Positions 6,407-9,301 of a stretch of 9,301 nt of DNA are shown piece by piece; within the stretch, counting starts at the first letter, position 1, and every line of letters starts with the position of its first letter. The translations under genes and the position numbers were made by a program. This DNA is from Solirubrobacterales bacterium (GTDB taxonomy: Bacteria > Actinomycetota > Thermoleophilia > Solirubrobacterales > Solirubrobacteraceae). The stretch is taken from NCBI GenBank assembly GCA_013696535.1, contig JACCYI010000179.1:1-9301 (forward strand), in the 5' to 3' direction. The notes below the pieces were generated by a model. It searched no databases and was not told the origin of the DNA. It was given only the letters and a program-made list of their open reading frames with translations.

Positions 6407-7090
6407 ATGCGCGCCATCGCTGACGGTGTCTTCCAACTGCCGCTCCTCCCTCGTGACGTCGTCAACGCCTACCTGATCGGTGATGTGCTGGTGGACACCG
6501 GCATCAAGCCGTCTTCGAGCAGAATCGCCGGGATGCTCGAAGGGCGGAGCGTCTCGGCCATTGCGCTCACTCATGCGCACGGCGACCACGCCGGCTCGAT
6601 GAAGCGCCTGGCCGCGCGGTTCGGGGTTCCGGTCTGGTGCGGCGCGGCGGACCGCGAGGCGACTGAAACCGGCCGTCCGGTCCTGTCGACGACGCTCGAC
6701 CGGCCGGGCCTGAGCCTGGTCGGCAACGCCGCCGCCGGGTTCGATGGCACACCCGTCGCTCGAACCCTGGTCGAGGGCGACCCGCTTGCGGCGGGGTTCG
6801 TCGTCCTCGACACGCCCGGGCATTCCCCCGGGCACGTGTCGTTCTGGCGCGAATCAGACCGCACGCTGGTCTGCGGTGACGTCCTGTTCAACTTGCACCT
6901 GCTGACCACCGTCCCCGGCCTGCGCCAACCTCCCGACATGCTCACGCCCGACCCGGCCGAGAACCGGAAGTCCCAGCGCAGACTCGCCGAACTCGAACCG
7001 TCGACGGTCGGCTTCGGTCACGGTCCCGTCCTCAACGACGGGGCCGCAAGCAAGCTGCGGGAGTTCGCCGCCAAGCTCACACAGGCGTAG
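6407..7090 (+). CDS. MBL fold metallo-hydrolase
   Basis: The 227-residue protein is a single metallo-beta-lactamase-fold domain of typical length. All expected metal-binding positions are present: the H56-x-H58-x-D60-H61 signature in THAHGDHAGS, H139 in DTPGHSPGH, D158 in VCGDVLF and H205 in FGHGPVL. A two-zinc hydrolase of the glyoxalase II-like branch is likely, but no substrate can be named. There is no signal peptide, so it is cytoplasmic. The ATG at 6407 is chosen because both an AGGG and a TAGGGT lie at suitable distance; GTG 6398 in the same frame is less likely. It follows the S13 peptidase by 41 bp on the same strand and ends 12 bp from the convergent VOC gene. Confidence 0.88.
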   Translation: MRAIADGVFQLPLLPRDVVNAYLIGDVLVDTGIKPSSSRIAGMLEGRSVSAIALTHAHGDHAGSMKRLAARFGVPVWCGAADREATETGRPVLSTTLDRPGLSLVGNAAAGFDGTPVARTLVEGDPLAAGFVVLDTPGHSPGHVSFWRESDRTLVCGDVLFNLHLLTTVPGLRQPPDMLTPDPAENRKSQRRLAELEPSTVGFGHGPVLNDGAASKLREFAAKLTQA

Positions 7091-7102
7091 GCGGCCCGAG
7101 GC

Positions 7103-7501
7103 TCAACTCGCCGCGGCGCCGGGCTGGGGCGCGTAGCGGTGATGAAGGATGAGCGGGTTGCCGTCGGGGTCCGTGAAGATCGCCTGGTGGCAGACACCCG
7201 AGTCCATCATCTCGACAAGAAAGGTCACGCCCTTGGCCTCGAGCAGCGTGCGGGCCGCCTCGACGTCGCTTACCTGCAGGGCGATCGGCGCGCTGTTGGG
7301 GCGCGCTTCTGCTTGCCCGAACCCGCTTGGGTCCATGACGGCGAGCGTGAGGTTCCCGGCCTGAAATTCCGTTCCGGGCATTTCGCCCCAGCGTTTGGTG
7401 CGCTCGAGTCCCAGCGTGCCTGAGTAGAACGCGACGGCGCGGTCGTGATCGCGCGTCGGGACGCAGACGAAGTCGACGCCGGTGATCAGTGGGGTGGTCA
7501 T
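7103..7501 (-). CDS. VOC family protein (glyoxalase/bleomycin-resistance/dioxygenase fold)
   Basis: The 132-residue product matches single-module VOC proteins: GVDFVCVPTRDHDRAVAFY at the start, LGLER, the central IALQVSDVEAARTLLEAKG, and FTDPDGNPLIL near the end, which are the paired beta-alpha-beta repeats of the fold. The His usually found before the IAL strand is Pro72, and the final acidic ligand after DPDGN is absent (LILHH), so a standard glyoxalase metal site is not complete and the function is open. The ATG at 7501 has an excellent AGAGGAG Shine-Dalgarno. It is divergent from a decayed ArsR-SRPBCC pair; VOC genes often accompany such pairs, so it may be the surviving member of that regulated module. 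Confidence 0.87.
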   Translation of the reverse strand: MTTPLITGVDFVCVPTRDHDRAVAFYSGTLGLERTKRWGEMPGTEFQAGNLTLAVMDPSGFGQAEARPNSAPIALQVSDVEAARTLLEAKGVTFLVEMMDSGVCHQAIFTDPDGNPLILHHRYAPQPGAAAS

Positions 7502-7505
7502 GTGG

Positions 7506-7512
7506 CTCCTCT
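7506..7512 (-). promoter_or_regulatory. Ribosome binding site of the VOC gene
   Basis: On the minus strand AGAGGAG (7512-7506) lies 4 nt before ATG 7501 (6 nt if GAGG is the core). It is among the strongest Shine-Dalgarno sequences in the window and fixes the start. Confidence 0.75.
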
Positions 7513-7537
7513 GCTGGACGTTGGCCGGAAACGAATC

Positions 7538-7557
7538 TTCAACCGAGAGAGGTTGAG
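7538..7557. promoter_or_regulatory. Inverted repeat 1: TTCAACC / GGTTGAG, candidate ArsR-type operator
   Basis: TCAACC (7539-7544) and GGTTGA (7551-7556) are perfect 6-bp arms around GAGAGA; the outer pair T/G is mismatched. The half-sites are the same as in the second repeat 37 bp downstream but with 2 bp more spacing. It lies between the divergent VOC gene and the ArsR remnant, where one regulator could control both directions. Confidence 0.5.
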
Positions 7558-7575
7558 GTAGGTCGTCTGAGTGTA

Positions 7576-7593
7576 TTCAACTACATGGTTGAA
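7576..7593. promoter_or_regulatory. Inverted repeat 2: TTCAAC-N6-GTTGAA, candidate ArsR-type operator
   Basis: TTCAAC (7576-7581) and GTTGAA (7588-7593) form a perfect 6-bp inverted repeat with a 6-bp spacer. It contains the ATG (7585-7587) of an ArsR-like remnant and overlaps a possible -10, TATTCA (7574-7579). Operators of this TTCAAC/GTTGAA form covering an ArsR start codon are, from memory, common in ArsR-SRPBCC operons of high-GC bacteria. Confidence 0.6.
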
Positions 7594-7632
7594 GATAGTC
7601 CAGAGCCGGATCGAACACTACGAGGAGGATCG
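7585..7632 (+). pseudogene. N-terminal remnant of an ArsR-like regulator gene, in frame with the SRPBCC remnant
   Basis: From ATG 7585 the frame reads MVEDSPEPDRT, then LRGGS, and runs straight into the SRPBCC start at 7633. MVE followed by a short acidic/Pro stretch and LDR is how many ArsR-family regulators of SRPBCC operons begin, before the conserved ALADPTRR segment. That segment and the whole winged-helix domain are missing here. The simplest reading is a deletion of the regulator body that left its first ~11 codons, its operator, and the AGGAGG (7623-7628) of the next gene. With so few residues the assignment rests mostly on the operator and gene order. Confidence 0.45.
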
Positions 7633-7918
7633 ATGACGCTTGAGACCCGCGAAGTGGCCGTTGTCAGGCTGCACCGGACCATCTCGGCCTCGCCCGACCG
7701 TGTGTTCCGGGGCATGGCTCGACCCCGATCTGTTGCGGTGCCGGCTCGCGCCCTCCGGCCTCGCGGCGACGCGTGTGGAGGTCGACGAGCGCGTCGGCGG
7801 CCACTATCGCGTCCGGCACGCGAATTGCAGCGGGGACGCAGGTGGCTTGGGCTGCGACGATCGAGCACCCCAGGTGAGGCGGCCGCTTCTCGCGGCGTCT
7901 CATGTTCAGAAGTTGTAG
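7633..7918 (+). pseudogene. Frameshifted, truncated SRPBCC (AHSA1-like) gene
   Basis: The gene starts at ATG 7633 behind AGGAGG (7623-7628). The first frame reads ETREVAVVRLHRTISASPDR and VFR, a typical SRPBCC/AHSA1 N-terminus. At the GGGG run 7709-7712 the similarity moves to another frame, giving AWLDPDLL, then LAATRVEVDERVGGHYRVRH and GDAGGL. One extra G explains the shift. Beyond about 7850 no frame continues the family (the expected ELVPDER and GWGF-like segments are absent), and the second frame stops at 7918. A complete member would be about 150-160 residues; only half is recognisable. The gene is best called non-functional, unless the shift is a sequencing error, which would still leave the missing C-terminal half. 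Confidence 0.65.
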
Positions 7919-7993
7919 GAACTCAATTGCCGGAGAGCACATCAAAGCGTGGCGGGCGTCGGATTGACCGCACGGATCCGTGAGGATGGCGAC
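7919..7993. other. Intergenic stretch before the transporter gene
   Basis: This short stretch links the pseudogene to the transporter start. TTGACC at 7964-7969 could be a -35, but the bases 17 nt downstream (TGGCGA) do not make a -10. No gene, terminator hairpin or repeat was seen. Confidence 0.3.
7982..7986 (+). promoter_or_regulatory. Ribosome binding site of the EamA transporter gene
   Basis: GAGGA lies 7 nt before ATG 7994. It selects this ATG over the in-frame GTG 7949, which has no comparable upstream sequence. Confidence 0.7.
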
Positions 7994-8941
7994 ATGAGCC
8001 GGCATCTCGGGGCGGCGCAGGACCCGCGCGCCGTAGGGGCCACGGGAGTCGTGCGACCGCCGACGCAAGATCTTTCGCTGCTCGCCATCGGCGTGCTGGG
8101 AAGCTCCACCGCGGGACCGCTCATCGCCGCCACAGCGGCGCCCGCGCTGGCCATCGCCTTCTGGCGCAACGGGCTCGGCGCGCTCGTGGTCATCCCCTGC
8201 GCGCTCTTGCGAAACCGAAGTGAGTTCCGGCGTCTGACGCTCCCGATCCTAGGACTGGCACTGCTCGCAGGGGTCTTCCTGGCGGTGCACTTCGCCACTT
8301 ACACCCCAAGCCTTCGATACACCTCCGTGGCGTCGGCGACGGCCCTCGTCTGCTCGCAGGCGGTCTGGGCCGGCATCTTCAGCCGGTTGCTGGGGGAACG
8401 CCTGCCGCGACAGGCGTGGGCCGGAACCGGCCTTGCCCTGCTCGGTGTGCTCCTGGTCACCGGAGTCGATGTGTCGCTGTCGTCCCGCGCACTCGGAGGC
8501 GACGGCCTCGCGCTGCTCGGCGGAGTGTTCGGCGGCGCGTACATCGTCGCGGGCAGCCGCGTCCGTCTCCACTTGTCGACGATCGCCTACACCAGCCTCT
8601 GCTACGGAGCGTGCGCGACCCTTCTGCTGGCGCTCTGCGTGCTCGCGGGACAGCCTCTCGCCGGGTATGCGACCGAAGACTGGGTCCGAATCGCCGCACT
8701 GACCGTCTGCGCGCAGCTCCTCGGCCATTCGCTCTTCAATCTCGTGCTGCGCTCGACCAGTCCCACCCTGGTGTCGCTGGCCACCCTCTTCACGGTTCCG
8801 GTGTCGGCAACTCTCGCTGCACTGCTGCTGGGCCAGACGCCACCACCGGCCGCCGTACCGGCGCTGGTCCTTCTGGTGGCCGGCACGGGCCTGGTCGTCA
8901 GCGCTCGCGATCGCGTCGCTCAGGTGGCGCCGGTGGAGTGA
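7994..8941 (+). CDS. EamA/DMT family transporter
   Basis: The 315-residue protein is strongly hydrophobic with about ten predicted membrane segments between residues ~27 and ~302, arranged as two five-helix halves as in the EamA (DMT superfamily) fold. Family-like features include AFWRNGLGALVVIP after helix 1, the FATYTPSLRYTSVASATAL stretch in the first half, the GERLPRQAWAGTGLALLGVLL junction, and the matching SPTLVSLATLFTVPVSATLA in the second half. Members export or import metabolites, often amino acids or related compounds; the substrate cannot be told. The first ~25 residues are polar and cytoplasmic. The good Shine-Dalgarno fixes ATG 7994. It stands alone: decayed genes precede it and a gene-free stretch follows. 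Confidence 0.87.
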   Translation: MSRHLGAAQDPRAVGATGVVRPPTQDLSLLAIGVLGSSTAGPLIAATAAPALAIAFWRNGLGALVVIPCALLRNRSEFRRLTLPILGLALLAGVFLAVHFATYTPSLRYTSVASATALVCSQAVWAGIFSRLLGERLPRQAWAGTGLALLGVLLVTGVDVSLSSRALGGDGLALLGGVFGGAYIVAGSRVRLHLSTIAYTSLCYGACATLLLALCVLAGQPLAGYATEDWVRIAALTVCAQLLGHSLFNLVLRSTSPTLVSLATLFTVPVSATLAALLLGQTPPPAAVPALVLLVAGTGLVVSARDRVAQVAPVE

Positions 8942-9163
8942 CGTCCAAGAGCGCCTATAGACCCCGGGATGCGGTTGTATACGCGGAATGCACCCACGCC
9001 TACTCCGGAGCTCGCCTCTACATGCGCTCGCGCCTGACACTCGAACGCAGGCTCGAGGCTTGACAATCTGACGCTTCTCTTTGAGCGGACGTTCAGTGAG
9101 ATTGCTGACGTCTCTGGTTCTGCGCCTCGGTGAATTGTTCACGCGGCGGCCTATCGTTGGCTC
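8942..9163. other. 222-bp intergenic region without a gene
   Basis: No tRNA-like cloverleaf, hairpin terminator or credible short gene was found. It includes GTATAC at 8977-8982 within TTGTATACGC and a TTGACA at 9060-9065 that lacks a -10 at normal spacing. Local A/T content rises after about 9060, as expected before a promoter. Confidence 0.35.
9152..9157 (+). promoter_or_regulatory. Candidate -10 element of the secreted-protein gene
   Basis: TATCGT (TAnnnT form) ends 6 nt before ATG 9164, which has no Shine-Dalgarno. The -35 is weak: GTGAAT at 9130-9135 gives a 16-nt spacer. The spacing matches the leaderless pattern of other genes in the window. Confidence 0.4.
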
Positions 9164-9301
9164 ATGGGACCAAGAAGCCGCCCCGTCCTCGTGGTCCTCG
9201 GCGCCGCTGCTGTCCTGTTGCTCGGGGCGGTTCCGGCCGTCGCCCTTCCGGGCGACCCGCCGATTGAGGCGATCTCGCCCGCCGATGGGCCAGCGTCGCG
9301 G
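9164..9301 (+). CDS. Secreted protein, N-terminal 46 residues (3' end outside window)
   Basis: The frame begins MGPRSRPVLVVLGAAAVLLL and continues GAVPAVALPGDPP, a classical signal peptide: basic start, a hydrophobic core of about 18 residues, and a likely signal peptidase I site after AVA. The mature part begins LPGDPPIEAISPADGPASR, which resembles the start of Ig-like or fibronectin-like extracellular domains (ISPADG), but the window ends too soon to say. Start ATG 9164 has no Shine-Dalgarno and is preceded by TATCGT at leaderless spacing. Confidence 0.65.
   Translation, partial: MGPRSRPVLVVLGAAAVLLLGAVPAVALPGDPPIEAISPADGPASR

Noticed and set aside
7091..7102. Terminator between the convergent MBL and VOC genes
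   Set aside because: The 12-bp gap has no inverted repeat or T-run long enough to support a hairpin terminator.
8942..9060. Possible tRNA or small RNA in the gap after the transporter
   Set aside because: No cloverleaf arms, T-loop sequence or stable hairpin followed by T-rich sequence could be found.
9060..9065. TTGACA as the -35 of the secreted-protein gene
   Set aside because: The position 17 nt downstream reads GAGCGG and the start codon is about 100 bp away; TATCGT at 9152-9157 fits better.
8249..9142. A 297-codon minus-strand open frame covering the EamA gene and the following gap
   Set aside because: The plus-strand product is clearly a membrane transporter; the antisense product is charged, repeat-poor and unlike any family I know.

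Overview
The window is about 70% GC by eye, has long uninterrupted open frames, frequent GTG starts and several promoters whose -10 element lies 6-7 nt before the start codon (leaderless style). This, with the protein set, suggests a high-GC Gram-positive actinobacterium, possibly a soil or sediment Thermoleophilia-type lineage; the class is a guess.

Region 1 (1-3980) is a one-carbon demethylation neighbourhood. It opens with the C-terminal part of sarcosine oxidase gamma subunit (SoxG) on the plus strand. Convergent to it and overlapping its tail is a MetF-like methylenetetrahydrofolate reductase on the minus strand, with a small conserved-looking hypothetical gene upstream on the same strand. 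Divergent from these is a large flavin/folate enzyme of the dimethylglycine/sarcosine dehydrogenase family. Together they would strip methyl groups from dimethylglycine or sarcosine onto tetrahydrofolate and reduce the resulting methylene-THF to methyl-THF.

Region 2 (3982-7090) holds cell-envelope and hydrolase genes. A CapA-type metallophosphoesterase-fold protein (minus) ends one base from the dehydrogenase stop. Divergent from it are an unusually compact S13 (PBP4-like) peptidase with an N-terminal SH3-like region and, 41 bp further on, an MBL-fold hydrolase. The CapA gene appears to have its hydrophobic N-terminus and a good promoter placed for an ATC start codon.

Region 3 (7103-7993) holds an intact VOC/glyoxalase-family gene (minus) and, divergent from it, what looks like the wreck of an ArsR-SRPBCC operon. 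Two TTCAAC/GTTGAA inverted repeats and the first codons of an ArsR-like gene survive; the regulator body is gone and the SRPBCC gene is frameshifted and truncated.

Region 4 (7994-9301) holds an EamA/DMT-family transporter, a 222-bp stretch without a gene, and the first 46 codons of a secreted protein cut by the window edge. No rRNA, tRNA, CRISPR array, insertion sequence or prophage gene was seen. The best leads are the apparent AUC start, the domain-stripped S13 peptidase, the palindrome over the metF-like promoter, and the decayed ArsR module with preserved operators.
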